Below are positions 32,331 to 41,788 of a stretch of 50,657 bases of DNA, piece after piece. The stretch is from JABMPJ01 sp964345005. GTDB lineage: Bacteria; Verrucomicrobiota; Kiritimatiellia; UBA8416; JABMPJ01. The first letter of the stretch is position 1, and every line of letters begins with the position of its first letter. The position numbers were made by a program, and so were the translations under genes. Below the pieces are notes generated by a model. The model searched no databases. It was not told the DNA's origin and was given only the letters and a program-made list of their open reading frames with translations. The stretch lies in the NCBI GenBank assembly GCA_964345005.1, contig CAYFPQ010000015.1:1-50657 (forward strand). The letters are read 5' to 3'.

Positions 32331-34774
32331 ATGCCGGAACAGAAAAAGGGGCCGAAATACGACGCTACGAACATCACGGTTCTCGAGGGAATCGAGGCTG
32401 TTCGGAAGCGTCCTGCGATGTACATTGGCGACACGTCGGTACGCGGTTTTCACCACTGCGTCTACGAGGTCACGGACAACAGTATCGACGAAGCCCTGGC
32501 GGGCTTCTGCACCCATATCCACGTCTCGATCAACTCGGATGGATCGGTCAGTGTCAACGACAACGGGCGAGGCATTCCGGTTGACATTCACGCGACCGAG
32601 AAGAAACCGGCCGTCACCGTCGTTCTCACGACGCTCCACGCCGGCGGCAAGTTCGATAACGACAGCTACAAAGTGTCGGGCGGTCTGCATGGTGTTGGCG
32701 TCTCCTGCGTAAACGCGTTGAGCGAGTGGTTGGAGGTGGAGGTACGCCGAGACGGAAAGGCACATCACCAGCGCTTCGAGAAGGGTCATCCTGTGACGGA
32801 CCTGGCCGTTGTGGGGGAAACAAAGACCTCCGGGACCAAGATCACGTTCCTCCCCGATGGCGAGATCTTCAGCACCGACGAGTTCCAGTGGCTGACCGCA
32901 TGCGCGAGTTGGCTTTCCTCAACAAGGGCATCGAGATCATGCTCTCGCAGGAGGAACCGGCAAGAGAAGAGGCCTTCAAGTACGAGGGCGGCATCGCCGA
33001 GTTCGTCACCCATTTGAACCGCAACAAGAACGCCGTGCACCCCAAGCCGGTTCACTTCGAGAAGGACCGTGACGATGTCGCCGTGGAGATTGCGCTACAG
33101 TACACGGACGCGTATAACGAAACCGTTCTCAGCTTCGCCAACAACATCAACACGATCGAGGGCGGCACCCATTTGAGCGGGTTCCGTTCCGCCCTGACCC
33201 GCACGATTAACACCTACGCGCGCCAGAACAAGCTCCTCAAGAACGAGAAGGAGAGCATGAGTGGCGAGGACATCCGCGAGGGGTTGACCGCGGTGGTTAG
33301 CGTTAAGATTCCCGACCCCCAGTTCGAAGGCCAGACCAAGACCAAGCTCGGCAACAGCGAGGTCCAGGGCATCACGGAATCGATCGTCAACGAAGAGCTC
33401 AGCGCCTACCTTGAGGAGCATCCTTCAGTCGCGAAACGCATCATCGAGAAGTCGCTCCTTGCAGCTCGCGCACGCGCCGCCGCGCGCAAAGCGCGTGACC
33501 TGACACGTCGCAAAGGCGCCCTCGACGGCGGCTCCCTACCCGGCAAACTGGCCGACTGTTCGGAACGCGATCCGGCCAAGTGCGAGCTCTACATTGTCGA
33601 GGGAGACAGCGCGGGCGGCTCCGCCAAGCAGGGCCGCAACCGTGAGTTTCAGGCCATCCTTCCTCTCCGCGGAAAGGTGCTGAACGTCGAAAAGGCCCGT
33701 CTTGATAAGATACTGAACAACAAAGAGATACGCGCCTTGATTACGGCAATTGGGGCGGGTATCGGGGCGGATGATTTCGACGTTGAGAAGGTACGCTACC
33801 ACAAGATCATCATCATGACCGATGCGGACGTTGACGGCGCGCACATCCGCACGCTGCTCTTGACGTTCTTCTATCGCCAGATGCGCGAGCTCATCGAGCA
33901 GGGTTACGTCTACCTGGCCCAACCACCGCTCTACAAGATCACGCGGAAGCGGAAAGAGGAGTACATCGAAACCGAGGAACAGCTCACCCGCAAGCTGCTC
34001 GAGATGGGTACCGGCGATATGTCACTGGTCTCGGCCGACGGCGAACACACCTACACCGGGGCCACCCTCGCCAACCTGCTTGAGGGACTCACCAAGCTCG
34101 AACAGATCGCACACCGCCTCGCACGCAAGGGCATCCAGATTAACGACTTTTTGGCACTGCGGCGAGAGAGTGACGGACGTTTCCCGAAGTACCTGGCCAC
34201 GATCAACGACGACGACACCCCCGAGCGGCATTACGCCTACAGTGACGAAGAACTCCGCAAGCTGAGATCCGAGGTAGAGAAGCGGCTGGGGCTCCAGCTC
34301 GAGATCTTCTCGGACGACGGCGGCGTTGACGGCAGTCAGCTGCCGGAGGGATCGCCTCGGTTCGACTGGGAGGAAATCTATGTCTCCCCTTCCCTTTCCA
34401 AGCTCGTTACGGCGATAGGAAAGAAGGGGCTCCACGTCACGCAGTTCGAAGCCTCCGACACCCCGCTCTGTCACCTGAACGAAGGCGAAGAGCAACAGAT
34501 CCCGATCCACTCGGTGCCTGCTCTGCTGGACAAGGTAAGGGAAATCGGCCGCAAGGGGTTGACCATTCAGCGTTACAAGGGATTGGGCGAGATGAATCCC
34601 GACCAGCTCTACGGAACCACAATGGACCCCGAGCAGCGCAAACTGCTCAAAGTGGTAATCGAAGGGGCTGCCAGTGCCGACGAGATTTTCACCATACTGA
34701 TGGGAGACGAGGTCCCCCCTCGCCGACAGTTTATCGAAGAGAACGCTATGAACGTTCGCAACCTGGATGTTTAG
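32331..34774 (+). CDS. gyrB: DNA gyrase subunit B, frameshifted near 32890
   Basis: The ATPase and TOPRIM subunit of gyrase. Frame 1 (from 32331, after GGGGGGAAGG) encodes the GHKL ATPase: DNSIDEALAG, VNDNGRGIPVDIH and GGKFDNDSYKVSGGLHGVG. It reads correctly to FSTDEFQW at about 32891 and then goes out of frame. The frame that ends at 34774 takes over with ADRMRELAFLNKGIEIML and runs through YIVEGDSAGG, ADVDGAHIR and QRYKGLGEMNPDQLYGTTM to the end. Joined, it would be about 817 residues, including the long C-terminal insert of E. coli-type GyrB. Family spacing suggests two residues plus a shift are missing, about 10 bases. gyrA starts on the next base after the stop. An assembly error is more likely than a real defect. 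Confidence 0.9.
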
Positions 34775-37270
34775 ATGGAAAACGAAATACAAATTCCCGA
34801 ACGGATAGAGGACATCAATATTCGCGAGGAGATGCGCTCCTCCTATATTGACTACTCCATGAGCGTGATCATAGGCCGGGCACTGCCTGATGCCCGCGAT
34901 GGACTTAAACCGGTCCACCGGCGCGTGCTGTTCGCCATGCACGACCTGGCCAATACCCATAACCGCCCCTACAAGAAGTCGGCCCGCGTGGTTGGCGATG
35001 TCATCGGTAAATACCACCCTCACGGCGATACGGCTGTGTACGATACGATCGTACGCATGGCGCAGGATTTCTCCCTGCGTTACCTGTTGGTCGACGGCCA
35101 GGGTAACTTCGGATCCATCGACGGCGACAACGCCGCCGCCATGCGATACACGGAAATCCGGATGGACCGCCATGCCGAAGAGATGCTGGCCGACATCGAG
35201 AAGAATACGGTTGATTTCGGGCCGAACTACGATGAGTCGCTCGAGCAGCCGCTTGTACTTCCTTCACGCCTGCCCAACCTTCTCCTCAACGGATCCACCG
35301 GAATTGCGGTGGGTATGGCAACCAATATTCCGCCGCACAACCTCGGCGAGCTGAGTGATGCGATCATCCACCAGATCGACAACCCGGACTGTCCCGTTGA
35401 CGATCTCCTGGAGTTCATCAAGGGACCCGACTTCCCGACCGGCGGCATCATTTGCGGAAAGGCAGGCATCAAGAGCATGTACAGGGAGGGCCGCGGCCAC
35501 ATGCGGGTGCGCGGCCGCGCCTATATCGAAGAGGGTGATCGAGGCAAGGATGCCATCATCATCACCGAGATCCCATACACAGTCAACAAGACCAACCTTA
35601 TTGAGAATATCGCCCGACTCGTACAGAGCAAGTCCATCGAGGGTATCGCCGATCTGCGTGACGAATCCAACAGCCTGGGCATTCGCATCGTGATCGAACT
35701 CAAGCGCGGCGTGATTCCGAAGGTCATCCTCAACCAGCTCTACAAACACACGCAACTCCAGACAACGTTCGGCGCCATCATGCTGGCCATTCACGATGGC
35801 CAGCCGCGCGAAATGAACCTGAAACAGCTGTTACGCTGCTTCTCGGATCACCGCTTCGATGTCATCACGCGCCGCACACAGTTCGATCTGGAGAAGGCCG
35901 AAGCTCGTGCCCACATCCTGGAAGGCTTGCGCATCGCGATCGACAACATGGATGCCGTGGTCAAGATCATCCGTGGATCCAAGAACCGCGACGAGGCGCG
36001 TGCTGCCCTGGTCTCCAAGTTCGGCCTGACGGAGATACAGGCCAACGCCATTCTCGACATGCGGCTCTACCAACTCACCGGCCTCGAGCGCGAGAAGCTG
36101 GAAGCAGAATATCTTGAGCTCATCAAGAAGATATCCTACCTGCGCGATCTCCTCGAAAACCCCGGAAAGATCTACGGTCTGATCAAGGATGACCTCCGCG
36201 AACTGAAAGAGAAGTACGGCGACGAGCGCCGCACCGACATCACGCACGCCGAGGGCGAAGTCAACATGGAAGACCTCGTGGCGGACCAGCCCTGCATCAT
36301 CACGATCAGCCACGTTGGCTATATCAAGCGTGTTCCGATCGATACCTACAAGGCCCAACGACGCGGCGGCAAAGGGGTAGCCGGTATGGCCACGCGCGAC
36401 GAGGACTTTGTCGAGCACCTCTTTGTGGCCAACACCCATGACACGATTCTTTTCTTCACCGGTGCCGGACGGGTGTACTGGGAGAAGGTCTACGAGATAC
36501 CCGAAGCCTCGCGCACCTCGCGCGGCAAGGCCATCGTCAACTTGCTCAACATCGGCAACGACGAAAAGATCGCAGCCATGATCAAGGTACGCGATTACGA
36601 CGAGAACCGATTCCTCCTGATGGCCTCCGAGAACGGTGTGGTGAAGAAGACCAACCTTGGACAATACCGCAACATCCGCCAAGGTGGCATCATTGCGATC
36701 AATATTGACGAAGGTGACCGCCTGATCGAGGTCAAGCTAACCGAGGGCGAAGACGAGGTAATCCTCACCACCGCCGCCGGCAAGAGCATCCACTTCGACG
36801 AAATGCAACTGCGTGACCAGGGCCGCGCTACACGCGGCGTGCGCGGGATAAAGCTGCGCGAGGGTGACCGCGTGCAGAGCATGGAAATCCTGAGCGAGAA
36901 CGCCACATTCCTCGTCTGCACCGAGAACGGCTACGGCAAACGTACGTCGTTCGACGAGTACCGCCTGCAGAGCCGCGGAGGCACCGGCATCATTGCGATC
37001 AGAACATCGGCACGCAATGGAAAGGTCGTCGGCGCGCATAGCGTACTGGAGGACGATTCACTCATGCTGATCACGGCGAACGGCAAGATGATTAAAATGG
37101 ATGTCGCCGACGTCCGCGTCATTGGGCGCGCGACCCAGGGGGTCCGCTTGATCAATCTCGACGACGGCGACACGCTGGTGTCAGCGTCGCCGATCGCTCG
37201 TGAAGAGGACGTCAAGACAGAGGATATCGAGGAGGCGGAAGGGGCCTCATCAGAAGAGACGCCTTCCTGA
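34775..37270 (+). CDS. gyrA: DNA gyrase subunit A
   Basis: The breakage-reunion subunit, 831 residues. It has RDGLKPVHRRVLFAM, the quinolone-region helix HPHGDTAVYD (Thr86 where E. coli has Ser83) and the catalytic Y125 in AAAMRYTEIRM. In the C-terminal pinwheel, the complete GyrA box QRRGGKG is at 528-534, which marks gyrase rather than topoisomerase IV. The tail is acidic. It is contiguous with gyrB, ATG following the gyrB stop directly, and a family A palindrome follows its own stop. It is intact, which argues against real loss of gyrB. Confidence 0.96.
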   Translation: MENEIQIPERIEDINIREEMRSSYIDYSMSVIIGRALPDARDGLKPVHRRVLFAMHDLANTHNRPYKKSARVVGDVIGKYHPHGDTAVYDTIVRMAQDFSLRYLLVDGQGNFGSIDGDNAAAMRYTEIRMDRHAEEMLADIEKNTVDFGPNYDESLEQPLVLPSRLPNLLLNGSTGIAVGMATNIPPHNLGELSDAIIHQIDNPDCPVDDLLEFIKGPDFPTGGIICGKAGIKSMYREGRGHMRVRGRAYIEEGDRGKDAIIITEIPYTVNKTNLIENIARLVQSKSIEGIADLRDESNSLGIRIVIELKRGVIPKVILNQLYKHTQLQTTFGAIMLAIHDGQPREMNLKQLLRCFSDHRFDVITRRTQFDLEKAEARAHILEGLRIAIDNMDAVVKIIRGSKNRDEARAALVSKFGLTEIQANAILDMRLYQLTGLEREKLEAEYLELIKKISYLRDLLENPGKIYGLIKDDLRELKEKYGDERRTDITHAEGEVNMEDLVADQPCIITISHVGYIKRVPIDTYKAQRRGGKGVAGMATRDEDFVEHLFVANTHDTILFFTGAGRVYWEKVYEIPEASRTSRGKAIVNLLNIGNDEKIAAMIKVRDYDENRFLLMASENGVVKKTNLGQYRNIRQGGIIAINIDEGDRLIEVKLTEGEDEVILTTAAGKSIHFDEMQLRDQGRATRGVRGIKLREGDRVQSMEILSENATFLVCTENGYGKRTSFDEYRLQSRGGTGIIAIRTSARNGKVVGAHSVLEDDSLMLITANGKMIKMDVADVRVIGRATQGVRLINLDDGDTLVSASPIAREEDVKTEDIEEAEGASSEETPS

Positions 37271-37274
37271 GATT

Positions 37275-37339
37275 CGGCTCGCTGAGGACAGCTCGCCCTA
37301 CCTGATCGAGGGTGAGGTAGAGCTGTCCCCGGCGAGCCG
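37275..37339. repeat. Two-armed palindrome, family A, copy 6
   Basis: The left arm 37275-37302 (GGCTCGCTGAGGACAGC, GCCCTACC) pairs with the right arm 37316-37339 (GGTAGAGCTGTCCCCGGCGA, GCCG); the right arm is about four bases shorter than in other copies. It lies between convergent gyrA and the decarboxylase gene. Confidence 0.9.
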
Positions 37340-37374
37340 TATGTCTCAGCCCAGACTGTTCGTCAACAACAATG

Positions 37375-38307
37375 CTACCGAAGCGACTTGAAGTAGTCGA
37401 TCGTGATGGGGAGTCCTTCGTCGACGTCTACCTCGGGGGCCCAGTTGAGGCGTTCACGAGCCAGCGTGATATCGGGCTGACGCACCTTCGGGTCGTCCGT
37501 CGGCAACCCCTCGAACACGATCTCGGACTTGCTCTCGGTTAGGTCGATAATCTTCTCCGCCAACTGCAGAATCGTCATCTCGCCCGGGTTCCCGATGTTG
37601 ATCGGCCCACTCTCCTCGCTACATGCCAGGGCGTAGATGCCGCGGATCAGATCCCTTACGAAGCAGAAGCTGCGCGTCTGACTGCCATCGCCGAAGACTG
37701 TGATCGGGGCGCCATCCAATGCCTGCGTTGCAAAGGCTGGAACGGCACGCCCGTCCTTGGCTCGCATACGCGCCCCATAGGTATTAAAGATGCGCACGAT
37801 CTTCGCGTCTACCCCGTGGTACCGCCGGTAGGCCATTGTCATCGCCTCGGCAAAGCGCTTGGCTTCATCGTAGACGCCGCGAGGCCCCACCGGGTTCACG
37901 TTACCCCAGTAGGTCTCCGGCTGTGGATGCACCAACGGGTCGCCGTACGTTTCGGACGTGGAGGCAAGGACGAATCTTGCTCCTTTCGCACGCGCCAGAC
38001 CGAGGGCCTTATGCGTCCCCAGGCTCCCCACCTTCAGCGTTTGAATGGGAAGTTCAAGATAGTCGATCGGGCTGGCCGGAGATGCGAAGTGGTAGATGAA
38101 GTCAACGGCACCGGGGAGATAGATATACTCCGTCACGTCATGCTTGATGAACTTGAAGTTCTCGTTACCGGCCAAGTGTTCAATATTGGCAACGTTCCCC
38201 GTAATCAGATTATCCATGCAGATAACCTGCTGCCCTTCACCCAAAAGATGATCGCATAGATGCGACCCAAGAAACCCGGCCCCGCCTGTCACAACCGATA
38301 CTGCCAT
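37375..38307 (-). CDS. UDP-glucuronate decarboxylase (UDP-xylose synthase)
   Basis: A 310-residue short-chain dehydrogenase of the UXS type that turns UDP-glucuronate into UDP-xylose with bound NAD. It has GGAGFLGSHL at 8-17, the active-site pair T117-S118-E119 and Y146-x3-K150 (YDEAK). The UXS-specific run is split as LVHPQPETYWGNVNPVGPRG. IFNTYGARMRAKDGR follows. The start is the ATG at 38307, with AAGGAG upstream; the longer frame has no support. The substrate would come from ugd at 10695. It is one of several minus-strand genes; the phosphatase gene upstream is 38 bases away. Confidence 0.92.
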   Translation of the reverse strand: MAVSVVTGGAGFLGSHLCDHLLGEGQQVICMDNLITGNVANIEHLAGNENFKFIKHDVTEYIYLPGAVDFIYHFASPASPIDYLELPIQTLKVGSLGTHKALGLARAKGARFVLASTSETYGDPLVHPQPETYWGNVNPVGPRGVYDEAKRFAEAMTMAYRRYHGVDAKIVRIFNTYGARMRAKDGRAVPAFATQALDGAPITVFGDGSQTRSFCFVRDLIRGIYALACSEESGPINIGNPGEMTILQLAEKIIDLTESKSEIVFEGLPTDDPKVRQPDITLARERLNWAPEVDVDEGLPITIDYFKSLR

Positions 38308-38345
38308 TAGCACTCGCTCCTTATTGAACCCCAAAAGCTCACAAT

Positions 38346-38888
38346 CTACGCGATTCGGTCCCGGTCCGCCAGCAGTTCTTCAATGCGCCACACGAGTTCC
38401 CGCATAGTCCCCACCCTCACAGTGGCTACCGTCTGGCCGGGCTCGTCCGAGACGAGAATAGTACGACACCCCGCACGACGACCGGCTTCCACGTCCGACT
38501 CCGTGTCGCCGATCATCCAGGATGCGGCCAGATCAATCCCATACTTCTCCGCCGCATCAATGATCATTTTCGGCTTCGGTTTGCGGCATGTGCAGGAGTC
38601 TTTTTCGTGCGGACAGACCATGACATCGAGCAGGTGCAGCCCATGTTCCGTCGCCAGTGTCTCGTTGAGACTCGCATGAATGTCGTCAACGGACTCCTGC
38701 GTCATGATACCGCGTGCAATGCCGCGCTGATTGGTGATGACCACCGCCACGAAACCCAAGTCGTCAATCTTGCGCAAGAGCTCCGGAAACTCCGGCAGCA
38801 TCTCGAACCCATCCCACGACTGAACGTAACCATCCATCACGCGGGCGTTGACGATACCGTCCCGGTCAAGAAACACGCATTTCTTCAT
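38346..38888 (-). CDS. HAD phosphatase, D-glycero-manno-heptose 1,7-bisphosphatase (GmhB) type
   Basis: A 180-residue histidinol-phosphatase-like HAD enzyme. The nucleophile and acid are D8 and D10 in FLDRDG. TNQRGIARG is the second motif. Zinc ligands are C92, H94, C99 and C101 in CPHEKDSCTCRKP, and GDTESDVEAGRRAG is the last HAD motif. GmhB members act on heptose bisphosphate for lipopolysaccharide core or S-layer sugars. The chosen ATG (38888) gives the classical start; a TTG at 38915 would overlap the upstream gene and lacks a spaced ribosome-binding site. No other heptose gene is in the window, so the exact substrate is inferred. Confidence 0.85.
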   Translation of the reverse strand: MKKCVFLDRDGIVNARVMDGYVQSWDGFEMLPEFPELLRKIDDLGFVAVVITNQRGIARGIMTQESVDDIHASLNETLATEHGLHLLDVMVCPHEKDSCTCRKPKPKMIIDAAEKYGIDLAASWMIGDTESDVEAGRRAGCRTILVSDEPGQTVATVRVGTMRELVWRIEELLADRDRIA

Positions 38889-38901
38889 ATAGTCACTCGA
38901 C

Positions 38902-40257
38902 TCACTTAACTTCAAACCTCTCTACCGCGAACACCTGGCGCCGCACGAGGCCGGTCGTGTAGGCCACAACGCGTAGCGTGTGGCGACCGGGCGCCAGACT
39001 CGATATGTCAACCGTCTGCTGTTTTCCCTTACCGATCACCCGGCCATCAACCAGCCATAGATTATGGCTATAGAACCGCATCGGGTCTGTGCGTTTCAAT
39101 GTCGTTGAAACGGTAAAGGACTCACCTACCGACTCAGGTGGGACGCCCTTGATCGTGACGCTGTCCCTCACGGCCCACGGCGAGGCAAGCGGGTCGCCCA
39201 GGAGCAGGACCTGGAGCGGGCTCTTCAACGACAGGAAGAAGCTCTCGATCGCCGTGCATCCCTGGGAGTAATAGAAATGGAATCGGGCTGTCGGGAACTT
39301 CTCGTACATGGCACGTGGCTCCACCACAGTTCCCGCCGTCAGCGTGGCCCCTGCCTTGATCCATTCCGTGACCTTGGATTGACTGGCCTGATCGAAGGCA
39401 GCTCCGAAGCTAGTCAAGTGCTCTGCCATCGCGCCCGGAAGGTAGCCGGCCACGGCCGCTGGCTTCACGACAGCGCTGCCGGTCATCAGCCCCAAGACAT
39501 CGCGCCGTCCCGTCGGGAAGACATCGGCCACCACCGCGGCAACCCCCTCGCGTGCCAGCTCTCGCCTGGCCCCTTCGTATTGCCAGTCACGACAGCGCGA
39601 CCGGACGTCGCCGGTCTTGACAAGGTAGACCGTACCAGTGGGCGACGTGCCGTCGCTTTCCACGCCCCGCCTCAGAGCATCTTGCACCTCTTCGATCGTG
39701 TTTCCGCGCTCACCGGTGAACCCGAGCATCATACTGGGGATCGGCATGTCATCGCCCAGCATACGCGCGGCGCGGCCGAAGGTCGCTGGCGCACTGCGCG
39801 CACCTGTCGAACGTTCAGGACCGGCAAACAGGGGCGACTCGTACTTCGCCTTCAGGATCGACTCCGCGTCCGGTAACTTGCCCCTGACGAACGTGGCGCC
39901 CACCAGCGACAGACTTTCTTCCGAATCAACGCGCGTCGGGAAGTCGGTCGAATAGACCCACGCCAGGATATGATCGCCTATCCCCCGTTTCGAGATCGCT
40001 TTCTGTGCAGGAACCAGGATGTGCTTGCGGAAGGTTCGCAGATCGATCCCCAACCCCGTCGCGGCGGAGTCGGGCAGATCGACCAGCACGAGATTACACT
40101 CGGGAACGGACCGCCACTCCATGTAGCTGCGGGCCAGGGAAACCGACTCTTCCGAGTCTTCGTTCGCCAGCACCAGCAACTCATGCGGTCCCAGCGCAAA
40201 GACAGCGGGGCACAGACAGACGGCGCAGAGAACAGAAAGGGCAGACTTCACATTCAC
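38902..40257 (-). CDS. Secreted TIGR03790-like protein
   Basis: A 451-residue protein with a cleavable signal peptide (basic start, then SVLCAVCLCPAVFA). It has the outline of TIGR03790 proteins, an uncharacterised, mostly PVC/Acidobacteria-type family. ELLVLANEDSEESVSLARSY opens the mature part, the middle has a Cys-poor hydrolase-like fold, and near the end comes FFLSLKSPLQVLLLGDPLAS. The last ~90 residues look like an all-beta module (SFTVSTTLKR to the C-terminus). The family's function is unknown. It is exported or cell-surface located. The family assignment is from memory of the motif order. Confidence 0.75.
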   Translation of the reverse strand: MNVKSALSVLCAVCLCPAVFALGPHELLVLANEDSEESVSLARSYMEWRSVPECNLVLVDLPDSAATGLGIDLRTFRKHILVPAQKAISKRGIGDHILAWVYSTDFPTRVDSEESLSLVGATFVRGKLPDAESILKAKYESPLFAGPERSTGARSAPATFGRAARMLGDDMPIPSMMLGFTGERGNTIEEVQDALRRGVESDGTSPTGTVYLVKTGDVRSRCRDWQYEGARRELAREGVAAVVADVFPTGRRDVLGLMTGSAVVKPAAVAGYLPGAMAEHLTSFGAAFDQASQSKVTEWIKAGATLTAGTVVEPRAMYEKFPTARFHFYYSQGCTAIESFFLSLKSPLQVLLLGDPLASPWAVRDSVTIKGVPPESVGESFTVSTTLKRTDPMRFYSHNLWLVDGRVIGKGKQQTVDISSLAPGRHTLRVVAYTTGLVRRQVFAVERFEVK

Positions 40258-40313
40258 TTTGCAAAGTCTACCCTCTGTGTCTTCCCTAGAAAAGCAGCTT
40301 TCGGATCACAACC

Positions 40314-40342
40314 GACTTCCGTCTTCCGACCTCTGACCTCCG
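40314..40342. repeat. Heptanucleotide tandem repeat next to a stop codon
   Basis: Units GACTTCC, GTCTTCC, GACCTCT and GACCTCC are read on the plus strand; the minus-strand stop of the downstream ORF begins 3 bases beyond. The unit matches the repeat between efp and epmA. Confidence 0.75.
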
Positions 40343-40344
40343 GA

Positions 40345-41778
40345 CTACTTCTCGTTAACCCGATAGAACACGTTGCTGTCCGTTACACCCGTGACCGTCC
40401 ACGTATTCACAATAGGCGGCGGGAACGGAGCGATTTTCACCTGCCCAGGTATATCCGTCCATACGTTCGTCAGCAGGTTCGTGTTCATCTGGAGGTACTG
40501 CGTACCCGCTCCGGACGTCCCGACCGACTTAACGACATGCACCGTGTTACTCGTCTGCGAGACCGTGTTCGTGATCACGATCGGCAGCGTCGGGCTGTTC
40601 GTTGATACCTCGTCAGTTGTCAGCTCGAAGGCCAGGTTGTAGGGCGCACCGACATCGGGGTGCGGCGGCATGATGCCGCCAAAAGGTGGACTGTTAGTCC
40701 AAGGCCCACCCAGGCGATTCGAAACCGCCGCCGTACAATCGTCCGTCGGCGGAAGCTCTGCAATCTTCCACCCCCATCCGCCGTGCTCGCCCTCGCCCTG
40801 ATCGCTCGGTACAAAGCTCGGATGGAACACCGCTTCAATGTTGAGCCAGTAGTGCTTACCCTCTTCCTCGTACCAGGGGCCCAGATCGTAATCCAGCAGA
40901 TCAACATAGTACTGGTACTCATGCTCATTCGTGTAAGGGGGCGCTACCCAGAACTGCCCAACCGTACCGTAGTACATCTCATTGCACTCATCGATAGTGA
41001 CAAACACGTTGGTCAGTTCCAGCCCCGGAACACAATCGGGATCCTTGCTGTCATGCCAGCTCAGATTGAACCCAAGTGGCCGCATGAAGTTGGCCGGTCC
41101 CGGCGGCGGAATGGGATTCGTTTCGCTCCCCGGCACATGCATCATGTAATTGCTGTAGGAACCCCACCAGTGGACGTCGGAGATTCGTCTTCCATCCGAG
41201 ACGAAGTCATCTGCCCGCAACCAGGTCGATCCCGTTGACTCCTGGTCTCTCACCCAACTCCACATGTCAGTGCCGGTTATCATATCCGGAAGCTGACTCC
41301 ACTTCGTGGTGCGACGCGGACAGATATCGGTCAGCAACTCGAACGCCATGTTGACCGAGTCGTTCGATCCCCCGTGCCCGACGAAGGTGTCGTACAGGAA
41401 GTCCGTGGCGAACGGAGGAATGAACAGCTCCGGCCACGGATACACCGGCCAGGCCAGCTCCTCCCATATGGGTGGCGGGCCCACGCCCTTCGGACGCCAG
41501 ACCACGGCATCGTCTATTACGTTGGTCTCCGGCGAGGTCTTCCACCCCCACTCCGGTTTCTCCACAGGAAGCGGAACGGTAGGCGACGGGTCCGGAATGT
41601 AACCGAGCTCGAACACAGCATAGCCTTTGACTCCCAGATCTTCCGCCTGCACTTTGAGTTTATCCGGCGAACGACGGCAAATTCCCGTCAGCTTGTACTC
41701 CGGATTCGCCTTCAACGCATTCAGATGCGCATCAACGATGTCGCCTATGCCTATTAGACCGATGGTGAGTTTCTTCAT
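40345..41778 (-). CDS. Chimeric ORF: Gfo/Idh/MocA dehydrogenase N-terminus fused to a secreted-type protein
   Basis: The ORF encodes 477 residues but two unrelated proteins. Residues 1 to about 55 are the start of a Gfo/Idh/MocA sugar dehydrogenase: LTIGLIGIGDIVDAHLNALK with NAD-binding GxGxI, then ICRRSPDKLKVQAEDLGV. From about residue 58 (PDPSPTVPLP) the sequence is Trp-, Pro- and Asp-rich and like exported proteins of this group: VHWWGSYSNYMM, GFNLSWHDSKDPD. It closes with a beta module, NTNLLTNVWTDIPGQ to FYRVNEK, seen on many verrucomicrobial exported proteins. It has no signal peptide, because its own N-terminus is missing. AAAAGGA precedes the ATG, so the start is genuine for the dehydrogenase. 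The join is near 41,600-41,620. Confidence 0.7.
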   Translation of the reverse strand: MKKLTIGLIGIGDIVDAHLNALKANPEYKLTGICRRSPDKLKVQAEDLGVKGYAVFELGYIPDPSPTVPLPVEKPEWGWKTSPETNVIDDAVVWRPKGVGPPPIWEELAWPVYPWPELFIPPFATDFLYDTFVGHGGSNDSVNMAFELLTDICPRRTTKWSQLPDMITGTDMWSWVRDQESTGSTWLRADDFVSDGRRISDVHWWGSYSNYMMHVPGSETNPIPPPGPANFMRPLGFNLSWHDSKDPDCVPGLELTNVFVTIDECNEMYYGTVGQFWVAPPYTNEHEYQYYVDLLDYDLGPWYEEEGKHYWLNIEAVFHPSFVPSDQGEGEHGGWGWKIAELPPTDDCTAAVSNRLGGPWTNSPPFGGIMPPHPDVGAPYNLAFELTTDEVSTNSPTLPIVITNTVSQTSNTVHVVKSVGTSGAGTQYLQMNTNLLTNVWTDIPGQVKIAPFPPPIVNTWTVTGVTDSNVFYRVNEK

Positions 41779-41788
41779 GCTATCCTTT

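Noticed and set aside
32880..32905. Programmed ribosomal frameshift in gyrB
   Set aside because: There is no slippery heptamer or downstream pseudoknot-like stem at the join, gyrase subunit B is not known to need one, and family spacing indicates missing bases rather than a clean shift.
34022..35173. 383-residue open frame on the minus strand
   Set aside because: It is antisense to gyrB and gyrA and has no domain of its own.
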